In this document: positions 23,829-31,896 of the stretch, piece after piece | How the letters are laid out: every line of letters begins with the position of its first letter | Position numbering within the stretch: position 1 is the stretch's first letter | Origin: Lachnospiraceae bacterium | Lineage (GTDB): Bacteria; Bacillota; Clostridia; Lachnospirales; Lachnospiraceae | Length of the DNA: 41,959 nt | Assembly (NCBI GenBank): GCA_017619295.1 | Contig: JAFZSQ010000066.1 | Coordinates: forward strand, 1 to 41,959 | Direction: 5' to 3' | The notes under the pieces: generated by a model | Database searches by the model: none | What the model was told of the DNA's origin: nothing | The model's input: only the letters and a program-made list of their open reading frames with translations | Position numbers and translations under genes: made by a program

Positions 23829-23860
23829 GTGCAAAATGGGGTCTGTCCCCAAACTGCACA
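23829..23860. repeat. Palindromic repeat, locus F
   Basis: One diverged unit: GTGCAAAATGGGG / CCCCAAACTGCAC with spacer TCTGT. It is the only copy lying clearly upstream of a gene rather than just after a stop codon; one base later begins the TATGGTAAAAT promoter of the LCP gene, the same arrangement as locus A. Confidence 0.8.
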
Positions 23861-23863
23861 TTA

Positions 23864-23872
23864 TGGTAAAAT
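23864..23872 (+). promoter_or_regulatory. Extended -10 promoter of the LCP-thyA-folA unit
   Basis: TGGTAAAAT, 22 bp before the TTG start of the LCP gene, directly after repeat locus F. It probably drives five closely spaced genes up to the terminator at 29851. Confidence 0.55.
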
Positions 23873-23893
23873 AGTAGCAATAGGAGGTTGTAG

Positions 23894-25378
23894 TTGAATC
23901 CTATGAATAACAATGAAAATGAAATGGAACGAATCAGGCAGGGGCTTGAGGGATTCCTTTATGAGACAGAGAAAGAAACTGCCAAGGAGACGGCTAAAAG
24001 AAGGCCGATTTCTCCCGATTTAAGGGCGGAAGCGCCTAGACATGCGGAAGCACCTAGACGTGCCGAGGCACCAGCTCCGAGACCCAGACGCCCGAGACCG
24101 GAGCGAGACATAAACCTTGATCTGACGGGTGAGCAGAGAAGACCATCAGGTAGACCAATTCCTGAACGTCAGGCAAGACCTCAGAGAAGACCGGAAAACA
24201 GAGAGGTAGATCTGGAACTTGCTGCAGGCAGTCAAAACAAACCCGTCTACGTAGACGAACGAGCAGTAAATAAGGAATTAAAAGAAGCCAAGAAGGTTCT
24301 TAAGAAGCAGAAGAAAATCGCTAAGATGAAGGCTGAAGCCGAAGCCTACCAGGCAAGAAACGCAGGTGGTAACGGTGGTGACGGCGGAAAAGGCAAAAAG
24401 AAAAAAGGCGGCCAGGGTGAACCTGACGGCGCTCCAAAGAAGGGTAAGGGCAAGAGAATCCTCATCGCCCTTCTTACAATCTTTTGTATATTTGCAGTAG
24501 TCTGGTGCTATGCCATGACCAAGATTTACGGCAAGATGAACTACTCCGAGATTCCAAGCTTTGCAACTGCAGGCATTAAGGATAAAGGCGTAGTTAACGT
24601 ACTTCTTATCGGAAGCGACTCAAGAGACGAGACAGACGAAGGTCGAAGTGATGCCATGATTCTTCTTAGCATCTCAAACAGCACCAAGACCATTCAGATG
24701 ACGTCTTTCCTTAGAGATATGTATGTGGAGATTCCGGGACATGACGGCAACAGACTTAATGCAGCCTATGCTTTTGGCGGTCCGGAACTTCTGATGGAGA
24801 CCATAACTCACAACTTTGACATTAAAATAGACAGATACATGGTGGTTAATTTCAAAGCTTTTGCCAACCTTGTAGATGCCGTAGGCGGCGTTAAACTTGA
24901 GCTTTCAAACGACGAGGTTAAGTGGGTTAACGCATATCTTAACGAGTATAACCTTCTTCAGGGGCTTCCCATAGATAACGATTATCTTGATGACACCTTA
25001 AGCGGAGAAATACAGCTTGACGGACCTCAGGCTCTTGCATACTCCAGAAACAGATACATCGGCACCGACTTCGGACGTACCGAGAGACAGCGTAAGGTTC
25101 TCAATCAGGTAATTAAGAAGATTCCCGGAGCCATGGTGACAAATCCTACGGGAATTATAGACGGACTTTTCCCCAACCTTACAACCAATGTAACAAGGGG
25201 AGAGTTTATCTATCTTTCATCAATTGCCTGGAAGCTTGCGGCATATGATATCGAGCAGAACATGATTCCCCTTCAGGGAACATATACTGATGCCACAATC
25301 AGAGATATGGCGGTTTTGCAGGTAGATTTCGAGGCCAACAAGAAGTATTTAAAAGAGAAAATATATAACGAGAAATAA
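23894..25378 (+). CDS. LytR-CpsA-Psr (LCP) family protein with long basic N-terminal region
   Basis: A 494-residue membrane protein that likely attaches wall teichoic acid-like or capsule polymers to peptidoglycan. Residues 1-185 are cytoplasmic and unusual: rich in Arg, Pro, Glu and Ala (EAPRRAEAPAPRPRRPRPER), then Lys/Gly-rich. One membrane helix (about 187-208, LIALLTIFCIFAVVWCYAM) leads to the external LCP domain: NVLLIGSDSRDETDEGRSDA, SFLRDMYVEIPGH, NAAYAFGGPELLMETI, YMVVNFKAFANLVDAVGGV, and YSRNRYIGTDFGRTERQRKV, all family signatures including the Arg and Asp residues that bind the polyprenyl-pyrophosphate. The TTG at 23894 lies six bases after AGGAGG; an ATG at 23903 is too far from it. 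First gene of a five-gene run. Confidence 0.92.
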   Translation: MNPMNNNENEMERIRQGLEGFLYETEKETAKETAKRRPISPDLRAEAPRHAEAPRRAEAPAPRPRRPRPERDINLDLTGEQRRPSGRPIPERQARPQRRPENREVDLELAAGSQNKPVYVDERAVNKELKEAKKVLKKQKKIAKMKAEAEAYQARNAGGNGGDGGKGKKKKGGQGEPDGAPKKGKGKRILIALLTIFCIFAVVWCYAMTKIYGKMNYSEIPSFATAGIKDKGVVNVLLIGSDSRDETDEGRSDAMILLSISNSTKTIQMTSFLRDMYVEIPGHDGNRLNAAYAFGGPELLMETITHNFDIKIDRYMVVNFKAFANLVDAVGGVKLELSNDEVKWVNAYLNEYNLLQGLPIDNDYLDDTLSGEIQLDGPQALAYSRNRYIGTDFGRTERQRKVLNQVIKKIPGAMVTNPTGIIDGLFPNLTTNVTRGEFIYLSSIAWKLAAYDIEQNMIPLQGTYTDATIRDMAVLQVDFEANKKYLKEKIYNEK

Positions 25379-25409
25379 CGGACATTTTTGACTTCCGAGA
25401 GGAGATTTT

Positions 25410-26795
25410 ATGAACTTAAAATCCTACTTCAAAGATCAGAAAGAATACACGGATTTTGCCATGGCTACTCAGGTAATCCGATTTGGAAACGCCAGCGTTT
25501 TCTTTGTGGTGATGGGTCTTATTTCACTGTGGATTGCCACCCAAACCCAGCTTTTGGATTCCTTTGGAACTCCGGTGGATGACCTGATTGATCTATATTC
25601 CTCCATGGTTATTACCTTCGGAAGCGGAACGTTGCTTCTTTTCATCGGTCGATTTATTAAGATAATCACCGATAATAAGACCTTTATAAGGGTTTACTAC
25701 GACCTGGCAATGTTGATTGCGGTTTTCCTTTATATGAAATGGGGCACCCACTCCATTTACCTGATTCAAATAGAAGGCAGAGAAGCCGACTATTTGATTT
25801 GGGCCATGGTCTATGCAGGGGTAGGATGTGTGGCATACATAGAGCCCATAAGGTTTGTACTTTTGGTAGTGTCAAATCTTTTTATGGCATTTAATATACT
25901 TCCTACCAAATCAGGAACTCCCCTTACGGCCCTTAGTAAATACAATATGGTATTTTTCGCCTGCATTATCATCTTCTGGATGACAATGAAGTACATGGCG
26001 GGTCTTATGGGCTTCAAGAGGATGAAAGCCATTGAGGCTTCCAAGCTTGAAAAGGTTACTTTCCTTAAAAATGTCTCAGCTGAAATGGGCCAGGGGCTTC
26101 AGAATCTGTCAGTCAGAAATGATTACATGATTAACGAGGCTCCAAACGAGGAATTCAAGAAGAGAGCCAAACAGATTGACGGCCAGATCTCTATTATGAA
26201 GGCAGTATCGGAAGATATTGCGGATATGGCAAGAATCGAAGCGGAAATCGTTGTTCCGGTTATTGCACCTTACAAAACAGAAAAGTTTTTTGATGAAATA
26301 ATAGAGTTGTCCAGGGAATACGTCGGTGGAAAGGGTCTCAAATTCAAGTATGAATTCTCCGAGAATATTCCAAGCGTATTGCGTGGCGATGCCAACAGAA
26401 TAAGAAACATTATTTTAAGACTTGTCACCAACGCAGTCAGATATACCCAGGAGGGCAGCATCACCTTGGGAGTGGACTTTGTAAGAAGAGCAGGCCTTAA
26501 GGGCGACCTTTTGGTCAGCATCACAGATACAGGTGTTGGTATCAGAGAAGATGAACTGGAAGCTTTGAATGAGCGCATAGGTCAGATGAAAGACCAGAGA
26601 ACCGGCAAGGTTACAGGAGTGAATCTTGGAATCACCATTGCTGCGGGAATTCTTTTCTCCCTTGGGGGCACCATGAACATTTCCAGCGTTTACAAGAGAG
26701 GAACTGAAATATCTTTTAAAATAGAACAGGAAGTTGTATCTACACCGGCTATCAGGGCACATGATACCGATGGCGACGGGGACGTCGCAAAATAA
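25410..26795 (+). CDS. Membrane histidine-kinase-like ATPase without phospho-accepting His
   Basis: A 461-residue protein with about six membrane helices (residues 25-200), then a cytoplasmic part related to sensor kinases. The H-box, normally SHEIRTPL, reads FLKNVSAEMGQGLQNL: the phosphorylatable His is Ala (A224) and the conserved Arg-Thr-Pro is lost. The ATPase domain keeps its motifs: N-box RLVTNAVRYT (N341), G1 SITDTGVGI and a G2-like VNLGITIAAGILFSLGG. It may bind ATP without autophosphorylating at the usual site. The last 20 residues (HDTDGDGDVAK) are Asp-rich. No response regulator gene is adjacent. It lies 31 bp after the LCP gene and 24 bp before the beta-CASP gene, so a link with cell-wall assembly is suggested. 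Confidence 0.83.
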   Translation: MNLKSYFKDQKEYTDFAMATQVIRFGNASVFFVVMGLISLWIATQTQLLDSFGTPVDDLIDLYSSMVITFGSGTLLLFIGRFIKIITDNKTFIRVYYDLAMLIAVFLYMKWGTHSIYLIQIEGREADYLIWAMVYAGVGCVAYIEPIRFVLLVVSNLFMAFNILPTKSGTPLTALSKYNMVFFACIIIFWMTMKYMAGLMGFKRMKAIEASKLEKVTFLKNVSAEMGQGLQNLSVRNDYMINEAPNEEFKKRAKQIDGQISIMKAVSEDIADMARIEAEIVVPVIAPYKTEKFFDEIIELSREYVGGKGLKFKYEFSENIPSVLRGDANRIRNIILRLVTNAVRYTQEGSITLGVDFVRRAGLKGDLLVSITDTGVGIREDELEALNERIGQMKDQRTGKVTGVNLGITIAAGILFSLGGTMNISSVYKRGTEISFKIEQEVVSTPAIRAHDTDGDGDVAK

Positions 26796-26819
26796 AATAA
26801 GTATTGGGAGGCTTTACAC

Positions 26820-28418
26820 ATGAAGATTACCTTTGTCGGAGCAGACCATGAAGTAACCGGCAGCTGCCATTTCCTTGAGGCTTGTGGCAAAAACATTCTT
26901 ATCGATTACGGTATGGAACAGGGAATCAATGTTTTCGAAAACGTGGATTTGCCCGTTCAGGAGTCGCTAATCGACTATGTTTTCCTGACACACGCTCACG
27001 TGGATCACTCGGGAATGCTGCCGCTTTTGTATGCAAGAGGCTTCAGAGGACAGATTTTCGCAACAGACGCCACAGTTGATTTGTGCAGCATCATGCTTCG
27101 TGACTGCGCGCATATCCAGATGCAGGAGGCTGAGTGGCGTAACAGGAAGGGCCAGCGTTCCAATAAGGAAAAAGTCGAACCAATCTACACTATGGAAGAT
27201 GCGGACGGAGCCATCAAGAGGCTGGTACCCGTTCACTACGACGAGACCATAGAAGTCTGTAACGGAATTCATATCAGATTCACAGATATCGGACACTTGC
27301 TGGGTTCCGCCAGTATTGAGGTTTGGATAACTGAAGGCGATACTTCGAGAAAGGTGGTTTTTTCCGGCGATATAGGAAATGTGGGACAGCCCCTCATAAG
27401 GGAGCCCAAGCTGACCAAGGATGCGGACTACGTAATCATGGAATCCACCTATGGCGACAGGCTTCATTCCGAGGAAAAAGTCGACTATGTCTCCGAACTT
27501 GCTAAGATTATACAGGAGACCTTTGACAGAGGAGGAAACGTTGTAATTCCTTCCTTCGCTGTAGGTCGTACCCAGGAGATACTTTTCTTCATCAGGAAAA
27601 TCAAAGAAGACAAGATGATAGAGCGCCACGACGACTTCCCTGTTTACGTGGATTCACCGTTAGCTGTGGAGGCCACGGGGATTTTCACAAAAAACAGAAT
27701 GGAGTGCTTCAACGGCGAGGCTCTTGATTTAATAAAGCAGGGCATTAACCCCATCACCTTCCCGGGTCTTAACCTGGCAATCACCAGCGATGAGTCCAAG
27801 CAGATTAACTTTGAGAGCACTCCCAAGGTTATCATCTCCGCATCGGGCATGTGTGAGGCGGGCCGTATAAGACACCACTTAAAGCACAACCTGTGGAGAC
27901 CGGAGTGTACAATCCTTTTCGTAGGTTACCAGGCAGTGGGAACCCTGGGACGCGCGCTTCTTGAGGGCGCCGACGAGGTCAGACTTTTCGGTGAGCCCAT
28001 CGAGGTCAGAGCTTCCATCGAAACCATCAAGGGTATGAGCGGCCACGCAGATAAGAACGGCCTTATCAACTGGATTACCGGTTTTGAGGAGAAGCCCAGA
28101 AGAGTGTTCGTTGTACACGGTGAAGACAGCGTTTGTACCAACTTTACCGAGTGCCTGATGGTTGAGCATGGTCTTAAGGCTTACGCTCCTTACAGCGGAA
28201 CGGTATTTAACCTTGCCACCAACAAGCTTGAATACGAGGCATTGCCTATTCCCATCGAGAAGAAGGCTACAAAGCCCGTGTCCGATGTTTTTGCAAGGCT
28301 TCTTAGCGCAGGCCAGAGACTTCTTGCGGTTATTCACAAGAACGAAGGCTGTGCAAACAAGGATCTGGCAAGATTTGCGGACCAGATTAATTCGCTTTGC
28401 GATAAGTACGACAGATAA
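26820..28418 (+). CDS. MBL-fold beta-CASP ribonuclease-like protein
   Basis: A 532-residue metallo-beta-lactamase of the beta-CASP group (RNA-processing exo/endonucleases such as the CPSF73-like bacterial proteins). It has the zinc motif TGSCHF, FLTHAHVDHSGMLPLL (HxHxDH), the DIGHLLGSASIEVW His motif, FSGDIGN (Asp ligand), then ESTYGDR, SFAVGRTQEILFFI, the beta-CASP His/Glu region SGMCEAGRIRHHLKHN, and GMSGHADKNGL (RMMBL motif). The C-terminal 70 residues are an extension ending in a small helical part. It is cytoplasmic. It starts 24 bp after the kinase-like gene and ends 22 bp before thyA, so it is co-transcribed with both. The RNA target is unknown. Confidence 0.92.
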   Translation: MKITFVGADHEVTGSCHFLEACGKNILIDYGMEQGINVFENVDLPVQESLIDYVFLTHAHVDHSGMLPLLYARGFRGQIFATDATVDLCSIMLRDCAHIQMQEAEWRNRKGQRSNKEKVEPIYTMEDADGAIKRLVPVHYDETIEVCNGIHIRFTDIGHLLGSASIEVWITEGDTSRKVVFSGDIGNVGQPLIREPKLTKDADYVIMESTYGDRLHSEEKVDYVSELAKIIQETFDRGGNVVIPSFAVGRTQEILFFIRKIKEDKMIERHDDFPVYVDSPLAVEATGIFTKNRMECFNGEALDLIKQGINPITFPGLNLAITSDESKQINFESTPKVIISASGMCEAGRIRHHLKHNLWRPECTILFVGYQAVGTLGRALLEGADEVRLFGEPIEVRASIETIKGMSGHADKNGLINWITGFEEKPRRVFVVHGEDSVCTNFTECLMVEHGLKAYAPYSGTVFNLATNKLEYEALPIPIEKKATKPVSDVFARLLSAGQRLLAVIHKNEGCANKDLARFADQINSLCDKYDR

Positions 28419-28440
28419 TAAATGAAGGGAAAAATCAGCA

Positions 28441-29289
28441 ATGAGCTACGCAGATAAAGTATTTATAGATATGTGCAAGGATATCCTTGAGAACGGTACA
28501 AGCACCGAGGGTGAGAAGGTAAGGCCCCATTGGCCCGACGGAACTCCCGCTTACACAATTAAGAAGTTCGGTGTTGTAAACCGTTATGACTTAAGGGAGG
28601 AGTTTCCGATTTTGACATTAAGAAAAACCGCCCTTAAGAGTGCTACGGACGAGATGCTTTGGATCTGGCAGCAGAAGTCCAACAACGTTCATGATTTGCA
28701 TTCCCACATCTGGGATGAATGGGCAGACCCCGACGGCTCCATCGGTAAGGCTTACGGCTATCAGATGGGGGTTAAACATCAGTACAAAGAGGGCATGATG
28801 GACCAGGTTGACAGGGTTATTTATGATTTGAAGAACAACCCCTTCAGCCGTCGAATCATGACCAATATCTATAACCATGCGGATTTGCACGAGATGAATC
28901 TGTACCCTTGCGCATACAGCATGACATTTAACGTTACCCAGAGACCCGGGGAGGATAAGCTGACTCTTAACGCAATCCTTAACCAGCGCTCTCAGGACGT
29001 TCTTGCGGCCAACAACTGGAACGTGGTTCAGTATTCGGTTCTTGTGCACATGCTTGCTCAGGTTTGCGATATGAACGTGGGAGAGTTCGTGCATGTGATT
29101 GCGGACGCCCATATCTATGACAGACATGTGCCTATCATTAAAGAGCTCATTCAAAGGGAGCCTTTGCCGGCACCTAAGTTCACCCTTAATCCCGACATTC
29201 ATGATTTCTACCAGTTTACGAGAAATGACGTGTCTTTGGAGGGGTATGAGACCCATCCTCAGATTACGGACATTCCCATCGCAATCTAG
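28441..29289 (+). CDS. thyA: Thymidylate synthase
   Basis: A 282-residue enzyme making dTMP from dUMP with methylene-tetrahydrofolate. Visible: GTPAYTIKKFGVVNRYDLRE, EMLWIWQQKSNNVHDL, the catalytic Cys in NLYPCAYSMTF (C157) and NQRSQDVLAANNWNVVQYSV for dUMP binding, with YDRH near the end. The sequence follows the phage phi3T / B. subtilis ThyA branch rather than the E. coli type: WIWQxKSN and HIWDEWADPDGSIGKAYGYQ are typical of that branch. The AAAAATCAGCA before the ATG is a weak ribosome-binding site (GAAGGGAA lies about 14 bases before), which suggests coupling with the upstream gene. folA follows after 40 bp, so the product dihydrofolate is recycled by the neighbour. Confidence 0.96.
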   Translation: MSYADKVFIDMCKDILENGTSTEGEKVRPHWPDGTPAYTIKKFGVVNRYDLREEFPILTLRKTALKSATDEMLWIWQQKSNNVHDLHSHIWDEWADPDGSIGKAYGYQMGVKHQYKEGMMDQVDRVIYDLKNNPFSRRIMTNIYNHADLHEMNLYPCAYSMTFNVTQRPGEDKLTLNAILNQRSQDVLAANNWNVVQYSVLVHMLAQVCDMNVGEFVHVIADAHIYDRHVPIIKELIQREPLPAPKFTLNPDIHDFYQFTRNDVSLEGYETHPQITDIPIAI

Positions 29290-29329
29290 ACTAAGCTATC
29301 AAATAATTAACATATAAGGAGACAATCCA

Positions 29330-29818
29330 ATGAAATTAATTGCTGCAGTTGACAACAATTGGGCCATAGGCAACAAAGGAGCCCTCCTGGTAAGGATTCG
29401 CACGGACCAGATGAATTTCAGAGCCCTTACCACAGGAAAGGTTGTGATTCTCGGAAGAAAAACTCTTGAGACCTTCCCTCAGAAACAGCCTTTAGCCAAC
29501 AGAACCAACATCATCCTTTCAAAGAACCCCGATTACAAGGTTAAGGATGCCATAGTGGTTCACAGCATGGACGAACTTATGGAAGAGCTGAAGAAGTACG
29601 ATACCGATGATGTTTTCGTTATCGGCGGCGAGTCCATTTATAAGGCCCTTGAGCCCATGTGCGACACAGCGATAATCACTAAAGTAGAGCATTCCTACGA
29701 GGCTGACGCATACTTCCCCAATCTTGATGAGAATCCCGACTGGGAGCTTGTGGAGGAGGGCGAGGAGCAGACCTGCTTTGATTTGAGCTTTACGTTTAAT
29801 ACTTATAAGAGAAAATAG
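29330..29818 (+). CDS. folA: Dihydrofolate reductase
   Basis: A 162-residue enzyme reducing dihydrofolate to tetrahydrofolate with NADPH. Family marks: LIAAVDNNWAIGNKGALL, TTGKVVILGRKTLETFP, NRTNIILSK, DDVFVIGGESIYKAL and the C-terminal ADAYFPNLDENPDWELVEEG. The substrate-binding loop is unusual: where most DHFRs have GxLPW, this has GALLVRIRTDQMNF, so the Trp is missing, while the Asp of the active site (RTD) is kept. This variant is known to me from other Clostridia. It lies 40 bp after thyA, the common thyA-folA pair, and is the last gene of the unit. Confidence 0.95.
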   Translation: MKLIAAVDNNWAIGNKGALLVRIRTDQMNFRALTTGKVVILGRKTLETFPQKQPLANRTNIILSKNPDYKVKDAIVVHSMDELMEELKKYDTDDVFVIGGESIYKALEPMCDTAIITKVEHSYEADAYFPNLDENPDWELVEEGEEQTCFDLSFTFNTYKRK

Positions 29819-29850
29819 GAAAGTTCTCCAAACTGAATATAAGAAAAGAT

Positions 29851-29896
29851 ATAGCATCAAATGTTTAGATAATTGCAAACATTTGATGCTATTTTT
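29851..29896 (+). terminator. Strong intrinsic terminator after folA
   Basis: A perfect 16-bp stem (ATAGCATCAAATGTTT / AAACATTTGATGCTAT) with a 10-nt loop and TTTT. It ends the five-gene LCP-folA unit. Confidence 0.9.
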
Positions 29897-29907
29897 GCAA
29901 AATAATA

Positions 29908-29936
29908 TTGGTTCAAAGGGAAAGATGTGGTACAAT
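29908..29936 (+). promoter_or_regulatory. Promoter of the chemoreceptor gene
   Basis: TTGGTT (29908-29913), 17-bp spacer, TACAAT (29931-29936) with TGG before it (extended -10). Confidence 0.6.
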
Positions 29937-29985
29937 ATTACCAACATTGGCACTTTTGGCACACAAAACACATGGAGGACACCTT

Positions 29986-31689
29986 ATGGCAGGATTTTTG
30001 AAAGTTAATACCTCAGAACTTCAAAACCTAAAGGTTGAGGACAAGTTCAAAAAGGTCTTCAACAAAATCATTATCGGTGCAATGGTTGCGGTTGTGGCAC
30101 TTACAATAACCATTGCATTCAGTGTTAACGGAATCTTGAGCATGTACAACAGCTATCTGGCTGATAATGTTCAGGGCGAAATAAGAATTGACATTCAGGC
30201 CCTTTCCAAAGCCTTCCTTTGGGCAATGGCTTCTCCCGATGAAACCATAAGACAGGAACAGCTTGGAAAAGCCATGGAGAAGTTTGCAGAATTTGATGCC
30301 AACTTAAAGAAGTTTTCGGAAGTGTACAGCAACAAGACTAATCTCGACAAGGTAAGCACAGACCTGCACACTGTAGAGGCAAACGGAGTAACTCTTGGAG
30401 AGATATTCCAAAGCGGAGCAAGCTCGGAAGAGGTATTCTATTTTTTTAACGACACCCTCTATCCCTCAATCGACGTAGTTGTTAAAGACTTAAAGGCAGT
30501 TTCCACTGAGACCGGAGAGAAGGCAATATCCTTATACAGACTTAACCTTATTCTCGTGTTCTCAATGATAGCCGTTGTGGCAGTTGTACTTGTTATGTTA
30601 ATGCTTTTCATTATAAAAGCCAGAAAAGCTCTCACGGAAGTAATCCTTGTTCCCGTCAAGGAGATTTCGGCGGCTTCGGATTCCATGGCCAGAGGAAAGA
30701 TGGATATAAGCATCGAATACAGTGCCGATGACGAGCTTGGAAAACTTGCGAAGGATCTTGATTACTCCACCACCACAATTCAGAACGTTGTGGAGGATTT
30801 GAGAGAGACCCTGGGCAGAATTGCTGACGGAGACTTCAGAACAGGCGTTGGCAAGCCTCAGATATATGTGGAAGATTTTGCTCCCATTAAGGAAGCAGTT
30901 GAAAATATCGTGACTCAGCTTTCGGAAACCTTAAGTAACGTAATGGACGCTTCATCAAGAGTTGCCAGCGGAGCAGCGAATATGTCAAGCGGAGCAAACG
31001 ATCTGGCAGAAGGAGCAATGGATCAGTCTGCTGCGGTTGAAGAGCTTACCGCAAGTGTGGCAGGCGTGAACAATCAGACCAAGGAAATGGCTAACTCGGC
31101 AAGAAAGGGCGTGGATTTGGCTAAACAGGTTCAGATAGATGCCAGAGAAAGTGCTGAAAAGATGAAACTTGTAACAAGTGCAATGGAGCGAATTACAGAA
31201 GCTTCGAGGCAGATTGAGCAGGTTACAAATGCCATCGAAGGAATTGCCAAGCAGACCCAGCTTCTTTCGCTTAACGCTTCAATCGAGGCAGCCAGAGCCG
31301 GTGAAACCGGTAAAGGCTTTGCAGTCGTTGCTGAGGAAATCAGTGCCCTTGCAAATGAAAGTTCCGAGGCTGCAAAGAGCACCCATGAGCTTATTAACTC
31401 TACCCTTCATGAAATTGAGAACGGAAACAGCGTAGTAGAGCAGACCACCAGAGCCCTTAATCAGGTTCAGGAATCTGTAAACAACATCGCCGAAATCGTA
31501 GAGGAATCCGGCAATCTTGCAGAAGACCAGGCCCGCAACATGGAGGAAATCAACAAAGGAATCGAGCAGATTTCCACGGTTGTACAGAACAATTCAGCTA
31601 CTGCGGAAGAGTCCAGCGCTATTTCAATTGAACTTTCCCGTCAGTCCGACGAACTGAACTCTCTTGTAGGGCAGTTTAAAGTATCATAA
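29986..31689 (+). CDS. Methyl-accepting chemotaxis protein
   Basis: A 567-residue chemoreceptor. Topology: TM1 (about 28-50, [20 protein letters not shown]), external sensor of about 135 residues, largely helical (four-helix-bundle type), TM2 (about 186-210, [20 protein letters not shown]), HAMP linker ([20 protein letters not shown]), a coiled-coil signalling region, and the conserved tip [20 protein letters not shown] with [17 protein letters not shown] that binds CheA and CheW. GGAGG is seven bases before the ATG at 29986. It is monocistronic. The ligand is unknown. It implies a motile or chemotactic organism; the cytoplasmic chemotaxis genes are elsewhere. Confidence 0.94.
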   Translation: MAGFLKVNTSELQNLKVEDKFKKVFNKIIIGAMVAVVALTITIAFSVNGILSMYNSYLADNVQGEIRIDIQALSKAFLWAMASPDETIRQEQLGKAMEKFAEFDANLKKFSEVYSNKTNLDKVSTDLHTVEANGVTLGEIFQSGASSEEVFYFFNDTLYPSIDVVVKDLKAVSTETGEKAISLYRLNLILVFSMIAVVAVVLVMLMLFIIKARKALTEVILVPVKEISAASDSMARGKMDISIEYSADDELGKLAKDLDYSTTTIQNVVEDLRETLGRIADGDFRTGVGKPQIYVEDFAPIKEAVENIVTQLSETLSNVMDASSRVASGAANMSSGANDLAEGAMDQSAAVEELTASVAGVNNQTKEMANSARKGVDLAKQVQIDARESAEKMKLVTSAMERITEASRQIEQVTNAIEGIAKQTQLLSLNASIEAARAGETGKGFAVVAEEISALANESSEAAKSTHELINSTLHEIENGNSVVEQTTRALNQVQESVNNIAEIVEESGNLAEDQARNMEEINKGIEQISTVVQNNSATAEESSAISIELSRQSDELNSLVGQFKVS

Positions 31690-31704
31690 TTGCACGATTA
31701 CAAA

Positions 31705-31734
31705 AGGCCACCTGCCGTGATTGGCGGGTGGCCT
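31705..31734 (+). terminator. Hairpin after the chemoreceptor gene
   Basis: A 12-bp stem, AGGCCACCTGCC / GGCGGGTGGCCT (one G-T), with a 6-nt loop; only AAATTGTTT follows, so it is a weak terminator by sequence. Confidence 0.6.
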
Positions 31735-31789
31735 AAATTGTTTACTGAGTTATTTTGAAGCTAAAGAGTGATGAAATCCAAACTTCGCA

Positions 31790-31818
31790 TTGACTTTATT
31801 GCGCAAAAGTACGATAAT
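31790..31818 (+). promoter_or_regulatory. Promoter of ilvE with embedded GCGCAATAAA motif
   Basis: TTGACT (31790-31795), 17-bp spacer, GATAAT (31813-31818). The spacer contains TTTATTGCGC (31795-31804), whose reverse complement GCGCAATAAA recurs at 11169 and 17568. A small hairpin AACGC-GGAA-GCGTT follows at 31826-31839. Confidence 0.7.
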
Positions 31819-31896
31819 TTTACATAACGCGGAAGCGTTAGAATAAAATATATGTGCAAGTATTAAAGGTACTGCAAGAAAGGAAAGGTATTCACA

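Noticed and set aside
14709..23860. Possible CRISPR array
   Set aside because: The repeats are palindromic, irregularly spaced over 9 kb, inverted relative to each other and sit behind separate genes; no cas genes are seen.
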